Shown here in pieces: positions 1 through 9,488 of a stretch of 64,000 nucleotides of DNA. Under the pieces are notes generated by a model, which ran no database searches, had not been told where the DNA came from, and saw only the letters and a program-made list of their open reading frames with translations. Both the position numbers and the translations under genes were made by a program. The DNA comes from an uncultured Bacilli bacterium. Its GTDB lineage: Bacteria; Bacillota_I; Bacilli_A; RFN20; CAG-826. Numbering within the stretch: position 1 is the first letter of the stretch; each line of letters starts with the position of its first letter. The stretch lies in contig CALVYH010000004.1 in assembly GCA_944372115.1 (NCBI GenBank), forward strand, positions 1 to 64,000, given 5' to 3'.

Positions 1-15
1 TGGGGTTTAAGGTAG

Positions 16-37
16 AAAAAAAAGAGCTTTCGCTCTT
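16..37 (-). terminator. Rho-independent terminator of the tRNA cluster
   Basis: A 6-bp stem (AAGAGC/GCTCTT) with a 4-base loop is followed on the minus strand by a run of eight T. It lies downstream of three minus-strand tRNA genes, so it probably ends their transcript. Confidence 0.6.
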
Positions 38-157
38 ATATTTCCCATTAATACCCCGTAAAATGTCGGAGTACCACCCCTCTCTATGATCAGACATTTT
101 GTTCTCGTGCTACGAAAATGCTACGAAAATTCAAAAAACATCGATGGTTATCGTATT
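38..157. other. Spacer between tRNA-Thr and its terminator
   Basis: No gene is recognised here. The segment holds a tandem duplication of the 11-mer TGCTACGAAAA-like unit at about 108-129. Short direct repeats next to the 3' end of a tRNA gene can mark an integration site, but no integrase is seen in the window. Confidence 0.3.
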
Positions 158-233
158 TGGTGCCTTCTGCCGGAATCGAACCAGCAACCTACTGATTACA
201 AATCAGTTGCTCTGCCAATTGAGCTAAGAAGGC
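158..233 (-). tRNA. tRNA-Thr (anticodon TGT)
   Basis: A full cloverleaf can be folded: 7-bp acceptor stem GCCTTCT/AGAAGGC, D arm GCTC/GAGC, anticodon stem ACTGA/TCAGT with loop TTTGTAA (anticodon TGT), and T arm with TTCGATT. Discriminator A is followed by an encoded CCA at 158-160. It is the last gene of a three-tRNA minus-strand cluster. Confidence 0.95.
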
Positions 234-247
234 ATTTTATTTTCTAA

Positions 248-322
248 TGGTAGGCGCTATTAGGATCGAACTAATGACCTCTTCCGTGTGAAGGAAGCGC
301 TCTCCCATTGAGCTAAGCGCCC
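248..322 (-). tRNA. tRNA-Val (anticodon CAC)
   Basis: Acceptor stem GGGCGCT/AGCGCCT (terminal G-U pair), D arm GCTC/GAGC, anticodon stem CTTCC/GGAAG with loop TTCACAC, which gives anticodon CAC (reads GTG), and T arm ATTAG/CTAAT. The CCA end is encoded. A CAC valine tRNA is a slightly unexpected choice in so AT-rich a genome. The fold leaves no good alternative register. Confidence 0.85.
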
Positions 323-369
323 ATTACTATCTTTAAATAATGAACTTAGCTTTTAAAGTGATTTTTTAA

Positions 370-446
<77 letters not shown>

Positions 447-610
447 TTCCTTTGATAGCATTTTTCAATGCTTGAATATTATATAGTTAATAATGGATGA
501 ATGTCAAATTAAATTTTTACTTTCTTTATCAAAAAATAATGAGAAGAATCGTAATAATATAATTTACTTATTTATAAATATTAAAACTAATTATATATGT
601 AAATAATTTT

Positions 611-637
611 TTTACAGATAGAAAAATGTGCTAAAAT
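611..637 (+). promoter_or_regulatory. Candidate promoter of the DUF362 gene
   Basis: TTTACA at 611-616 and TAAAAT at 632-637 are separated by 15 bases. The -10 is preceded by TGC, an extended -10 that can offset the short spacer. A strong AAAGGAG ribosome site follows before the ATG at 662. Confidence 0.45.
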
Positions 638-661
638 TTTTAAAGAAAAAGGAGATTTTAT

Positions 662-1537
662 ATGTCAAAATCAAAGGTTTATTTTATTAAAGATATTACT
701 CCAGAAAATGTAGTTAAATTATTCGACCTTTTAAATATAACTTTAAAAGGAAAAGTTGCTTGTAAAGTCCATAGTGGTGAAGAAGGAAACCAAAATTATT
801 TACATCCTGAATTCTTTAAACCAATTATTGATAAAGTAAAAGGTACAGTTGTTGAATGTAATACAGCTTATGAAGGTGAAAGAAATACAAGCGAAAAACA
901 TTTAAAATTATTAAAAAATCATGGATGGAATGATTTATATAAAGTTGATTTAATGGATGAAACTGGTCCTGATGCTATATTAGATATTCCTGATGGAGTT
1001 GAGATTAAAAAAGACTATGTTGGGAAAAATTTATTATCTTATGATTCACTTCTTGTTTTATCCCATTTTAAAGGTCATCCAATGGGTGGATTTGGAGGAG
1101 CTTTAAAACAACTTTCGATTGGTTGTGCTTCTTCATATGGTAAAGGATATATTCATAATAGTGGTGGAGATGCTTATGCTGATATGATGAAAGCTGATCA
1201 AGATGCTTTTATTCGTTCAATGGCTGATGCAGCTAGTGCAGTTTTTAAACATTTTAAAGGTAATGAAGCATTTATTAATGTTATGAAAAATTTATCAGTT
1301 GATTGTGATTGCTGTAGTGTTGCTGAAGATCCATGTATGGAAGATATTGGTATTTTAGCTTCTTTAGATCCTATTGCAATCGATCAAGCATGTATTGATT
1401 TAGTTTATAATTCTAATGATAAAGGAAGAGATCATTTAGTTGAAAGAATTGAATCTAGACATGGTTTATTAATATTAGATACTGCTGAAAAATTAAATTT
1501 TGGTAGTAGAGAATATGAACTTATTGAAGTTAAATAG
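662..1537 (+). CDS. DUF362 family protein
   Basis: A 291-residue protein of the DUF362 family. Many family members also carry a ferredoxin-like 4Fe-4S domain, which is absent here: there is no CxxCxxC run, although a Cys-rich DCDCCSVAEDPC segment sits near residue 218. The glycine-rich HFKGHPMGGFGG region near residues 135-146 is typical of the family. No signal peptide or membrane segment is seen. It starts 7 bases after AAAGGAG, is monocistronic, and ends in a bidirectional terminator shared with addA. The biochemical role is unknown; a redox or metal-linked role is only inferred from the family. Confidence 0.8.
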   Translation: MSKSKVYFIKDITPENVVKLFDLLNITLKGKVACKVHSGEEGNQNYLHPEFFKPIIDKVKGTVVECNTAYEGERNTSEKHLKLLKNHGWNDLYKVDLMDETGPDAILDIPDGVEIKKDYVGKNLLSYDSLLVLSHFKGHPMGGFGGALKQLSIGCASSYGKGYIHNSGGDAYADMMKADQDAFIRSMADAASAVFKHFKGNEAFINVMKNLSVDCDCCSVAEDPCMEDIGILASLDPIAIDQACIDLVYNSNDKGRDHLVERIESRHGLLILDTAEKLNFGSREYELIEVK

Positions 1538-1555
1538 TTAATGATTATATTTAGA

Positions 1556-1583
1556 AAAATGACTCAAAAATATGAGTCATTTT
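1556..1583. terminator. Bidirectional terminator between the DUF362 gene and addA
   Basis: An 11-bp perfect stem (AAAATGACTCA/TGAGTCATTTT) with a 6-base loop and T runs on both strands, placed between two convergent genes. Confidence 0.85.
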
Positions 1584-1586
1584 TCT

Positions 1587-4500
1587 TTATACATCTACTT
1601 TATCTACTTCTTTATATGTTTCTTTTACAATCGATAATAAATACATTTTTATGTTGTTAACTTGTTTATAATCTTTAAAATCTCTTTCAATAACTTTTCG
1701 GTAAATATTAAGTTGTCTAATATATTCTTTATCGTCAATAGATGAAGTTTTATAATCGATAATTTTAATTTTATCTTTATAAACAAGTAATAAATCTATA
1801 CTTCCTTCAATATTATTCATTTCATATTGATATTCACTAAATACATGAGTAGATTCATCAATATCATCAAAAATATCTAATTTTCTTACATTTTCAATTC
1901 TTTTTCTTTCTTTTAAATCGACTATATAAGAAAAGTCAGGATTTATAAAATCTAAAGATTCAAGTAAAAAATGCATATGGCTACCATAATCTAAAGAAGC
2001 TTTTAATTCTTCATTATATTTATCTTCATTAGATAATTCTTTAGATGCTCTTTTATATAATTTTTCTTTAAATTCATAAACTTTATCATTAACTTTTAAA
2101 GAAGGCAAAATATTTTTATTATCGTTATTTAAAGAAGAGATATCTTCATTAATTGATAAATATTTCATTTTAAAATCAACGAAATTTATATTAACTAGAG
2201 GATTATTTAAAAATGAAGGATAAAAAAGTAATAAAAATCTTAAAAATGTTCTATTTTCAAATTTTTCTAAACTTATAACTTCTTTACCATCTTCTTTTAA
2301 AGTTTTCATATAATCATTAAATAATGATTTATATTTCATTTTTTCTATAAAATATGGGTCATTTTGATTAATTAAACCTACTTTTATTCTTCCGTTTATT
2401 TTTTTAAACAATCCATAATTTAATCTTTTAGTTAACTCAAATAGTGATTTTATTAAAAAGGTTAATGAATATTCACATTTTTCTTTAGTTAAAGCTGAAA
2501 TATTATCATTAATTTTTTCTATATCAAAAAAATCTTTTTCTTCAGCTTTTGTTACTTTGTCTTTCTTATAAAGATTTTTAATCGTTTCACTAACTAAAGA
2601 ATTAATCAAAGAAAAATTAATCGAATTTTTAAGTTCAACCATTTTATTTAATTCCTTATTTGCTTTTCTTAAAGAAAAATAATTTGTTAATTCAATAAGT
2701 TTTCTTATTTCGTTTATTTCTTCTTCATTAATTACATTTTCTTTAAATAAAGCATTTAAATAATCTTCATTAATATCAAGTTTAAATTCAAAAGCGTTTA
2801 TAATTTCAGGCATGATTGTATTTCTACTCATCATATTTTTATAAGAATCTAAACTTTTTGAAGGATTAAAACGAGGATTAACAAAATAAAGAGATTCTTT
2901 TTCTCTAGTAAATGCTACATAAAGTAATCTTTCATATTCATTTTTAGTTTCTTGTTTCTCATTTTCATCAAGTAAAGTTTTAAAAATTGTATTCATTTCT
3001 TTATCTAGCTCAATACGTGGTAAAAATAGACCTAAATTTTTATCTAATGAGATTTTTATTCCTTTTAAATTATCATTACCATTATTAAAAGATAAATTAC
3101 ATTCATCTAAAGGAATATAACAAATCTTAAATTCTAATCCTTTAGATTTATGAATAGTCATTAATTCAACACTATTTTCACTAGAAAATAGTGTTTCTTG
3201 AGATAATTTTATTTTGTATTTTTCTAAAGAAGCTAAAAGTAAATTAAAATCTTCAATTTGTGAACCACCATTTTCAAGTTGGTTAGTTAAAGAATAAACA
3301 TATTCGATTTGATTAATATTATTATAAATATCTCCATTATGATTTAATTCTTTTATAACATTAAATTCATCAATTAAATCTAAAATAGTTTCACTTAAAG
3401 ATGAAGTTAAATGAATAGAAACAAAACTAAGCATTTTTAAATAAACTTCATCGTTTTTATAAGTATTATTTTTAATTAAATCATATATTTTTTGATCACT
3501 ATAAGAATATAAATAACTCCTCACTATTGATACAAAGTTATGTTTAATATTATATTCATTATTATTAAATCTAAGTTCATAAAATAATTTAGTTAGTGAT
3601 TCAATAACAATTATTGAATCACTAACTCTAATATCATCATCATATGCTATATTTAAAGGTAATTTATATTGTTCAAATAATTTTTTAAATACTAAATAAT
3701 TGGTTTTTCTTTTTGTTAAAATAGCAAAATCACTATAAATACAATCTCTTAAATAAAGTTTATCATTTTTATCAATATCTACTACTTTATATCCACTTTT
3801 AATTTTAGAAATAATATCATTAATAATTAAAATAATACCATTTTCAACTTCATTTGAAGCGTTTTTATTTATTGATGAAGAAAGTAAAAAATTAAACCCT
3901 CTTTCATTATCATTTCTTTCTTTATAATCTTTAAAAATATCTTTTTTTATATCGTAGACTAATTTTTCTCCTCCTTCAAAAGTTAATCCGCCATTATTTA
4001 TAGACATGTTATTCATAAAATATTTATTAACAAGTTCTAAAATAATTGGTAAAGAACGATAATTAATATTCATATCAATCGCTTCTTTACTTTTATCTAA
4101 TTTAAAATCATCTCTTCTTTTTATAAAAAGTTTTGGATTAGCGTATCTAAAACGATAAATTGATTGTTTAATATCACCAACTAAAAATAATTTATTAGTT
4201 GAATTAAAACTTAAAGCATTAATAAAAGATTCTTGAATATCATTAGTATCTTGATATTCATCAACTAAAATAAATTTAAATGTATTTCTAATTTCTTCTT
4301 TTATTTTTTCAAACCTTTCATCAAATAATAATTTTAACGATAAAAGTTGAACATCATTAAAAGTATATGATGAAGATAAATATTTATATTCATCTAATCT
4401 TTTATTTAATTCATTAACTAAAGTTAAAATTGTTTTTATATCTTCTTTAAAAGATAAAACTTTTAAAATCGTTTCATTAATAAAATCATTACTTAAAAGA

Positions 4501-5375
4501 TTTCTTAATTCATTAATTAAGTTAGTTAATTTTTTACTTGAACCTGGTTCTATTTTATCTATTTCATCTCTTACTTCTTTATTATTTCCTCTATATTGAA
4601 CTTTTGTATTAAAAATAGTTAAAAACGAAGCATAAAAATTAGAAGATAAAGAAAAAATATCATTTAAACATTTATATAAATTAGATTCTTTTAATTTTTC
4701 ATTATTATCAATATCTTTAATTAACTCATAATAATGTTTTATTCCTTTATAATATTTATTATCGATATATTCATTTAAAACTTTTTCTAATTTTTCTTTA
4801 TTTAAATAATTATTTTCATAATTAAATAAAAAATTATCTTTTGAAATAGGATCAAAACGATCGACTTTATTTTTAATATCTAAAATTATTGTTTTAAGAT
4901 TAGAATCAGTCTTAAAACAATATTTATTTAATAATTTTTTTATATTTTCATCCTTTTTTAAATAATATTCATTTAAAATTTCATCTAAAAGTTCATTAGT
5001 TTTAGTTGAAATTATTGCTTCATCAACAACATTAAAATTAGGATTAATATTTAATTCGGTTGAATATTTTTTTATTAAAAAAGATGCAAAAGAATCGAAT
5101 GTTTGGATATGAGAAGAGGCAATTTGAGAAGCAAACTTAGATTCGTTTTTTTCAAACTTAGCAATAATTTTTGTTTTCATTTGATAAGCTGCTTTATCAG
5201 TAAAAGTTAAAACTAATAAATTTTCAGGATTAATATCGTTAGTTTTATCATTAATAATCTCATAAACTTTCTCAGTTAAAACAGCAGTTTTTCCACTTCC
5301 AGCTCCTGCAGAAATAATTAAACTTTTATCTGTTTCTAGCGCCCTTTTTTGATTTTCATTGAATTCTAAAGCCAT
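1587..5375 (-). CDS. addA: AddA helicase-nuclease subunit
   Basis: A 1262-residue subunit of the AddAB double-strand-break resection enzyme, which feeds RecA-dependent repair. The UvrD-type Walker A GAGSGKT is at residues 24-30. A helicase motif II with DEYQDT lies about residue 380. Later motifs include IHKSKGLE and the LLYVAFTRE box. The C-terminal RecB-type nuclease domain shows the IDYKTS motif about 45 residues from the end, with E and D upstream (GSIDLLL). Length is close to that of characterised AddA proteins. The gene starts 3 bases after the addB stop, so the two are cotranscribed and probably translationally coupled. Confidence 0.95.
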   Translation of the reverse strand: MALEFNENQKRALETDKSLIISAGAGSGKTAVLTEKVYEIINDKTNDINPENLLVLTFTDKAAYQMKTKIIAKFEKNESKFASQIASSHIQTFDSFASFLIKKYSTELNINPNFNVVDEAIISTKTNELLDEILNEYYLKKDENIKKLLNKYCFKTDSNLKTIILDIKNKVDRFDPISKDNFLFNYENNYLNKEKLEKVLNEYIDNKYYKGIKHYYELIKDIDNNEKLKESNLYKCLNDIFSLSSNFYASFLTIFNTKVQYRGNNKEVRDEIDKIEPGSSKKLTNLINELRNLLSNDFINETILKVLSFKEDIKTILTLVNELNKRLDEYKYLSSSYTFNDVQLLSLKLLFDERFEKIKEEIRNTFKFILVDEYQDTNDIQESFINALSFNSTNKLFLVGDIKQSIYRFRYANPKLFIKRRDDFKLDKSKEAIDMNINYRSLPIILELVNKYFMNNMSINNGGLTFEGGEKLVYDIKKDIFKDYKERNDNERGFNFLLSSSINKNASNEVENGIILIINDIISKIKSGYKVVDIDKNDKLYLRDCIYSDFAILTKRKTNYLVFKKLFEQYKLPLNIAYDDDIRVSDSIIVIESLTKLFYELRFNNNEYNIKHNFVSIVRSYLYSYSDQKIYDLIKNNTYKNDEVYLKMLSFVSIHLTSSLSETILDLIDEFNVIKELNHNGDIYNNINQIEYVYSLTNQLENGGSQIEDFNLLLASLEKYKIKLSQETLFSSENSVELMTIHKSKGLEFKICYIPLDECNLSFNNGNDNLKGIKISLDKNLGLFLPRIELDKEMNTIFKTLLDENEKQETKNEYERLLYVAFTREKESLYFVNPRFNPSKSLDSYKNMMSRNTIMPEIINAFEFKLDINEDYLNALFKENVINEEEINEIRKLIELTNYFSLRKANKELNKMVELKNSINFSLINSLVSETIKNLYKKDKVTKAEEKDFFDIEKINDNISALTKEKCEYSLTFLIKSLFELTKRLNYGLFKKINGRIKVGLINQNDPYFIEKMKYKSLFNDYMKTLKEDGKEVISLEKFENRTFLRFLLLFYPSFLNNPLVNINFVDFKMKYLSINEDISSLNNDNKNILPSLKVNDKVYEFKEKLYKRASKELSNEDKYNEELKASLDYGSHMHFLLESLDFINPDFSYIVDLKERKRIENVRKLDIFDDIDESTHVFSEYQYEMNNIEGSIDLLLVYKDKIKIIDYKTSSIDDKEYIRQLNIYRKVIERDFKDYKQVNNIKMYLLSIVKETYKEVDKVDV

Positions 5376-5378
5376 CGA

Positions 5379-7643
5379 TTAATCCTCATCTTCATTAAAA
5401 TATTTATAAAAAGTTAATTTGTTTTTATTAAAGCAGATATTTTTATGTTCACAATAAGTACATGGAGATTCATTTTCTTTTTCACAAACTGCAGGAGCAA
5501 TAAAAAATCTAGCTTTTAAATAATCATCAACTATTTTTTTATACGCTATTTCTGCTTCTTTTATTACTTTTTCAACATCTCCGTTAATTTCGATAAATTT
5601 TAAAGAGTCCTTATATTTTTCTAAAGTTAAATTATTACCTTTATCAGTAAATTTTTCTAATAAAGGTTGAATATAACAAGTAATATTACTGAATTTTTGT
5701 TCTTCTTTTAAGTTAGCTTTTACTCCAATTGCATATAAAGGAAGTTGTAAAGAAAACCCATATTTTATATATTTATCATGGATTGTTTCATTTCCACTTT
5801 TATAATCTATAACAATTAAACTATGATTTTTATCGTTAGTAATTATTAAATCACTCTTTCCATTAATTTTTATTTTTATATCATCAACCCTATCTTCAAA
5901 ATTTAATATCATTTCATTTTTAATTATAGAATTTAATTCAAGATTTGAATCGACAAAATCTTTAATCTTTTTAAAGGTGTAGTTAATATATCTTGAAGCA
6001 GTTTCTTTTATAACAAATGCTTCAGATTCATTTAAATCAATCTTTTCATCTTTATAATATTTTTCAAAATAATAATCATAATTACTTAAAAAATCTTTAT
6101 CTTGAACATTTTCTAAAATTTTATGAAATAAATTACCTAATTTTGTAAAGTAAGTTGAAGTAAAATCCTTATTTTCTAATAATTCTTTATCTAAATATGT
6201 TTTAAAAGGACATTCTCTAAATTCACTAATTTTAGACATTGAAAAAGAACATTCATCAACCCTTCTATTTATTCCTTTAAAATTAAAATCATAATCTTTA
6301 TAATTTTGATCATTATCAAAATTATGATCATCTTTAAATCTAGATAAAACTAATTCTTTTGCTTTAGATGTGTATAATCCATTATCAATATTTATATTTC
6401 CATCTATAACTTCTTCTTTTAAAGATAATTCTTTTATAAATGGTGAAGGATAAATTTTATCTTGTTGATGAATTTTAACTCTTGAATAAATAATAGCATC
6501 ACTATAAAGTAAGAAATTTCTCATTAAAACTTTATTTCTTTCAGTTTTTTCATTACTTTTTGATAAGTTTAAACTTTCTAATTCTTTATCAAAAAGATAA
6601 TCATCATCTTTAAAATATTTAAAAAATACATCATATTTGAAATCTAAAATAAATAGATAGATATCATTTTTAAATATTGGTGTTGTAATTAAATTTATCG
6701 CATTTAAAGAAGAAATCGATTTAACAATTAAAGAAGATAAGATTTCTTTTAAAATTAAATAACTTCTTTCAAAATTAGATATTTTATCTAACTCATATAA
6801 TGATAAAAAATTATCTTTTGAAGGATAAGTAATTTTATTTACTTCTTCTTCAATTTCTTTAATATATAATTTTTTATCATTATATGATTTATTTAATAAA
6901 TCCATTATTGATTTATACGATAATAACCCTCTTTTTAAAGGATAATTAATTTTTAAATTATAAAGTGAAGAATAATTTTCTAAATAAAAAGGTTCTTCTT
7001 TTGATGAATAAATATATATTTTTGAAGGATCTATATTATCAAGATTAATAAGCTTATTAATATATGAAAAAACATAGTTATATTCTTCATTTTTATCTCT
7101 AAATACTTTTATTTTTTTATTATTATTAATATTTTCAATTATTTCCTCATTTTTTTCTTTATTAAAATAAATAAAATCAATATCTTCATCTTTAACACCA
7201 TATTTATTTAATAATGTTTTTAAAGATGTATTATTTTTAAACGATTCTTCAAAAATTACTATTTTTTTATTTTTTAAAATTAAAGGGGCATAAATATCTT
7301 TTTTTATAATCCCTTTATCAATCATTTCTTTTTTTAATTTTATGTATTTATTATTTTTTAACTTTTCATCATTTTCATTTAATAAAACTAAAATTTTAGC
7401 TAATTCATTAGCTTTTATATAATCAATAGTATTATCAAAATTATGAATAAGATAAGAAATTATCTCATCATTTATCTTAAATTCTAAAAATGAAGTTAAT
7501 TCATTAATAGAATAATATTTTATCTTTAAAAAAGGGTTGCCCTTTTTTAAAGATAAAAATATATCTCTATAAGAATATTCTCCTATTACTAAATAAGATT
7601 TATTTATATCAAAGTTATAATTAATTAATGTTTTTAAATCCAT
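5379..7643 (-). CDS. addB: AddB nuclease subunit (short form)
   Basis: A 754-residue partner of AddA. Its nuclease motif VIDYKSGN lies near residue 620. Its iron-sulfur staple cysteines are also present: an upstream ECPF Cys near residue 475, and C-x2-C-x5-C close to the C-terminus (CTYCEHKNIC). These are the known hallmarks of AddB. It is far shorter than the Bacillus subtilis protein (about 1160 residues). The N-terminal helicase-like Walker A is missing: the corresponding segment reads YLVIGEYSYRD. I infer a reduced AddB that keeps the nuclease and drops part of the inactive helicase scaffold. The start is the only ATG near the promoter region, and addA follows directly. Confidence 0.88.
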   Translation of the reverse strand: MDLKTLINYNFDINKSYLVIGEYSYRDIFLSLKKGNPFLKIKYYSINELTSFLEFKINDEIISYLIHNFDNTIDYIKANELAKILVLLNENDEKLKNNKYIKLKKEMIDKGIIKKDIYAPLILKNKKIVIFEESFKNNTSLKTLLNKYGVKDEDIDFIYFNKEKNEEIIENINNNKKIKVFRDKNEEYNYVFSYINKLINLDNIDPSKIYIYSSKEEPFYLENYSSLYNLKINYPLKRGLLSYKSIMDLLNKSYNDKKLYIKEIEEEVNKITYPSKDNFLSLYELDKISNFERSYLILKEILSSLIVKSISSLNAINLITTPIFKNDIYLFILDFKYDVFFKYFKDDDYLFDKELESLNLSKSNEKTERNKVLMRNFLLYSDAIIYSRVKIHQQDKIYPSPFIKELSLKEEVIDGNINIDNGLYTSKAKELVLSRFKDDHNFDNDQNYKDYDFNFKGINRRVDECSFSMSKISEFRECPFKTYLDKELLENKDFTSTYFTKLGNLFHKILENVQDKDFLSNYDYYFEKYYKDEKIDLNESEAFVIKETASRYINYTFKKIKDFVDSNLELNSIIKNEMILNFEDRVDDIKIKINGKSDLIITNDKNHSLIVIDYKSGNETIHDKYIKYGFSLQLPLYAIGVKANLKEEQKFSNITCYIQPLLEKFTDKGNNLTLEKYKDSLKFIEINGDVEKVIKEAEIAYKKIVDDYLKARFFIAPAVCEKENESPCTYCEHKNICFNKNKLTFYKYFNEDED

Positions 7644-7756
7644 ATACTTTTAATAGTATAACCAAATATTTAAAAAGTTTCTTTTAAAATTTTAAATAAT
7701 AGTGACAAGCGTTATTACCTTTAAATTATCAGCTATTAAAAATAACAAATAAGTGA

Positions 7757-7789
7757 TAAAAAAAAGACCACCCGTAATGAGTGATCTTT
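7757..7789 (-). terminator. Terminator of rplM-rpsI
   Basis: In minus-strand RNA a 9-bp stem (AAAGATCAC/GTGGTCTTT, one G-U) with a 9-base loop is followed by seven U, 25 bases after the rpsI stop. Confidence 0.85.
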
Positions 7790-7813
7790 GATTCTTTCGA
7801 CGATAATATTTGA

Positions 7814-8206
7814 TTAACGTTTTGAGAATTGTGGTGCTCTTCTTGCTTTTTTAAGACCGTATTTCTTTCTTTCTTTACTTCTAGCGTTACGAGTTAACAT
7901 TCCATGAACTTTTAATGTAGCTCTATCTTCGCCAGCTTCTAAGAGAGCTCTAGCAATACCAAGTCTTAAAGCGCCTGTTTGTCCAGAGAAACCACCGCCA
8001 AGAACAAATGCCTTGACATCATATTTGGATTCAACACCTAAAATTGTAAGAGGTTGTTTTAAGTCTAAAACTAAAGTTGCGTGTGGGAAGTATTCGTTGA
8101 CATCTATATCATTAACGATAATTTTGCCACTACCTTCTGTTAAATAAACTTTAGCAACGGAAGATTTTCTTCTTCCTGTTCCATAGAAAGCTTTCTTTTT
8201 AGCCAT
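7814..8206 (-). CDS. rpsI: 30S ribosomal protein S9
   Basis: A 130-residue S9 with the N-terminal [14 protein letters not shown] signature, the central [19 protein letters not shown] core and the basic [12 protein letters not shown] tail that reaches the decoding site. Full length for the family. The start overlaps the rplM stop by one base, the usual coupled rplM-rpsI pair. In many Bacilli this pair follows ecfA1-ecfA2-ecfT-truA. Here those genes lie 33.6 kb away on the same strand. Confidence 0.98.
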   Translation of the reverse strand: MAKKKAFYGTGRRKSSVAKVYLTEGSGKIIVNDIDVNEYFPHATLVLDLKQPLTILGVESKYDVKAFVLGGGFSGQTGALRLGIARALLEAGEDRATLKVHGMLTRNARSKERKKYGLKKARRAPQFSKR

Positions 8207-8664
8207 TACTTGTTACCTCCTAAATTTGAAAAAGTTAAAACTTCTGGTTTTTGAGCTTCATGTTTATGCTCGCTTCCTCTATAAACAAATAATTTTTTGA
8301 ACATTTGTCTACCGAGTCTTCCTTTTGGAAGCATACCCCAAACAACTCTTTCAAACATTTCTTCAGGATACTTTTCAAGCATTACTCCTAATGTTCTGGT
8401 TCTTAATCCACCATTGTAACCACTAACATTGTAATATTTTTTACCTTCTAATTTCTTTGAGCTAGATAATCTAACTTTATCGCAATTAATAACGATAATA
8501 AAATCACCACAATCTTGGTTTGGTGTCCATGATGGTTTTTCTTTACCCATTAAATATGTTGCAATTTGAGTAGCTAATCTACCTAAAGGTTGGTTAGTAG
8601 CATCAACAACATACCATTTACGAGTAATTTCTTCTTTCTTTAAACTTGTTGTTTCCTTATTCAT
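8206..8664 (-). CDS. rplM: 50S ribosomal protein L13
   Basis: A 152-residue L13 with the typical [17 protein letters not shown] opening, a [10 protein letters not shown] segment, and the [18 protein letters not shown] box. It starts with ATG 10 bases after GGAGG. First gene of the rplM-rpsI operon, preceded by a compact leader hairpin. Confidence 0.98.
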   Translation of the reverse strand: MNKETTSLKKEEITRKWYVVDATNQPLGRLATQIATYLMGKEKPSWTPNQDCGDFIIVINCDKVRLSSSKKLEGKKYYNVSGYNGGLRTRTLGVMLEKYPEEMFERVVWGMLPKGRLGRQMFKKLFVYRGSEHKHEAQKPEVLTFSNLGGNK

Positions 8665-8694
8665 AATTCACTATCCTCCATAAAAGTAAAATCT

Positions 8695-8731
8695 TACCGG
8701 GACTTTAATTTTTCTAGAATTAGTGTCGGTA
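8695..8731 (-). promoter_or_regulatory. Putative L13 leader (ribosomal-protein autoregulatory RNA)
   Basis: The rplM leader folds into nested stems TACCG/CGGTA, ACT/AGT and AATT/AATT around a 7-base loop, about 30 bases before the start codon. Structured L13-binding leaders are known upstream of rplM in Bacillota. Position and shape fit, but I matched it by eye only. Confidence 0.5.
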
Positions 8732-8767
8732 AATATTATAAAGATTTAAGTTATTAATAGCAAATAA

Positions 8768-8793
8768 AATTTTAGCGATTTCTCGCTAAAATT
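8768..8793 (-). terminator. Terminator of the zinc-ribbon gene group
   Basis: A perfect 11-bp stem (AATTTTAGCGA/TCGCTAAAATT) with a 4-base loop, 51 bases after the stop of the last zinc-ribbon gene. Confidence 0.75.
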
Positions 8794-8843
8794 CATATTT
8801 TTTGCTTTTATAATGTTGTTATTTTTAATAATTTATTTACTTA

Positions 8844-9227
8844 TTAATGAACCATTCCACTTACATCAACATTTATACCAATAGAATGGAAAATTGCAGG
8901 TCCAAAAATAAAAATTAAAATGAAATAAACAACTGCTAAAACTACACCTAAAATGACACTAATTAAAGCACCAATTCCACATTTTTTAGCTGTTTTTGGT
9001 TTATCATCCATCCAAACTAAAAATAAAATAAGTCCAACAATTGGTACAAAGAAACAAAGTACTCCCCACCAACCAGAAGCTTTATCTTCATCGTTTTTCT
9101 TTACTTCTTCTTTTTTAGCTTCACTGTTAGCAGGATCAATAACTTCTACTTCATCTTTTGAAGGATGTCCACAAAAAGGACAAAAAGCTGCATCGCCAAT
9201 CTCTTTTCCACATTTTCTACAAAACAT
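8844..9227 (-). CDS. Zinc-ribbon membrane protein
   Basis: A 127-residue protein. Residues 1-19 form a CxxC-x10-CxxC zinc ribbon (CRKCGKEIGDAAFCPFCG). An acidic and Lys-rich linker follows, then hydrophobic segments at about residues 53-72 and 83-112. This is the common small ribbon-plus-helices architecture of low-GC bacteria. The function is unknown. The gene is last in a three-gene minus-strand set and its membrane part resembles the next gene upstream. Confidence 0.75.
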   Translation of the reverse strand: MFCRKCGKEIGDAAFCPFCGHPSKDEVEVIDPANSEAKKEEVKKNDEDKASGWWGVLCFFVPIVGLILFLVWMDDKPKTAKKCGIGALISVILGVVLAVVYFILIFIFGPAIFHSIGINVDVSGMVH

Positions 9228-9242
9228 AAAACTCCTTCCTAG

Positions 9243-9485
9243 TTATAATCCACCGTGATTGATTATATAAATATAACTATAAATTAAAAATAATACTAAT
9301 AAAATTATACTTAATAATAAGATAGTTAAAAAGCCAATTAAGGCAGATATTCCACACTTTTTACTAAAATATTTATCTTTATCAGTAAAAACTAAAAATA
9401 ATATAAATCCGACAAATGGAAAGAAAAAACATAAAACATTCCGCCATTTTGAACGATATTCATTATTTATTTCTTTGTTTTCCAT
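9243..9485 (-). CDS. Small membrane protein, ribbon-less paralogue
   Basis: An 80-residue protein with two hydrophobic stretches. The segment WRNVLCFFFPFVGFILFLVF closely parallels the membrane part of its downstream neighbour (WWGVLCFFVPIVGLILFLVW), and both continue with KKCGI/KKCGIGA. It has no zinc ribbon. It looks like a partial duplication; function unknown. Confidence 0.65.
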   Translation of the reverse strand: MENKEINNEYRSKWRNVLCFFFPFVGFILFLVFTDKDKYFSKKCGISALIGFLTILLLSIILLVLFLIYSYIYIINHGGL

Positions 9486-9488
9486 TAA

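Noticed and set aside
110-129. Tandem short repeat next to tRNA-Thr as a phage attachment site
   Set aside because: No integrase or matching second site is visible in the window; kept only as a note.
8953-9258. 101-codon plus-strand open frame
   Set aside because: Shadow of the zinc-ribbon gene on the other strand; no ribosome site.
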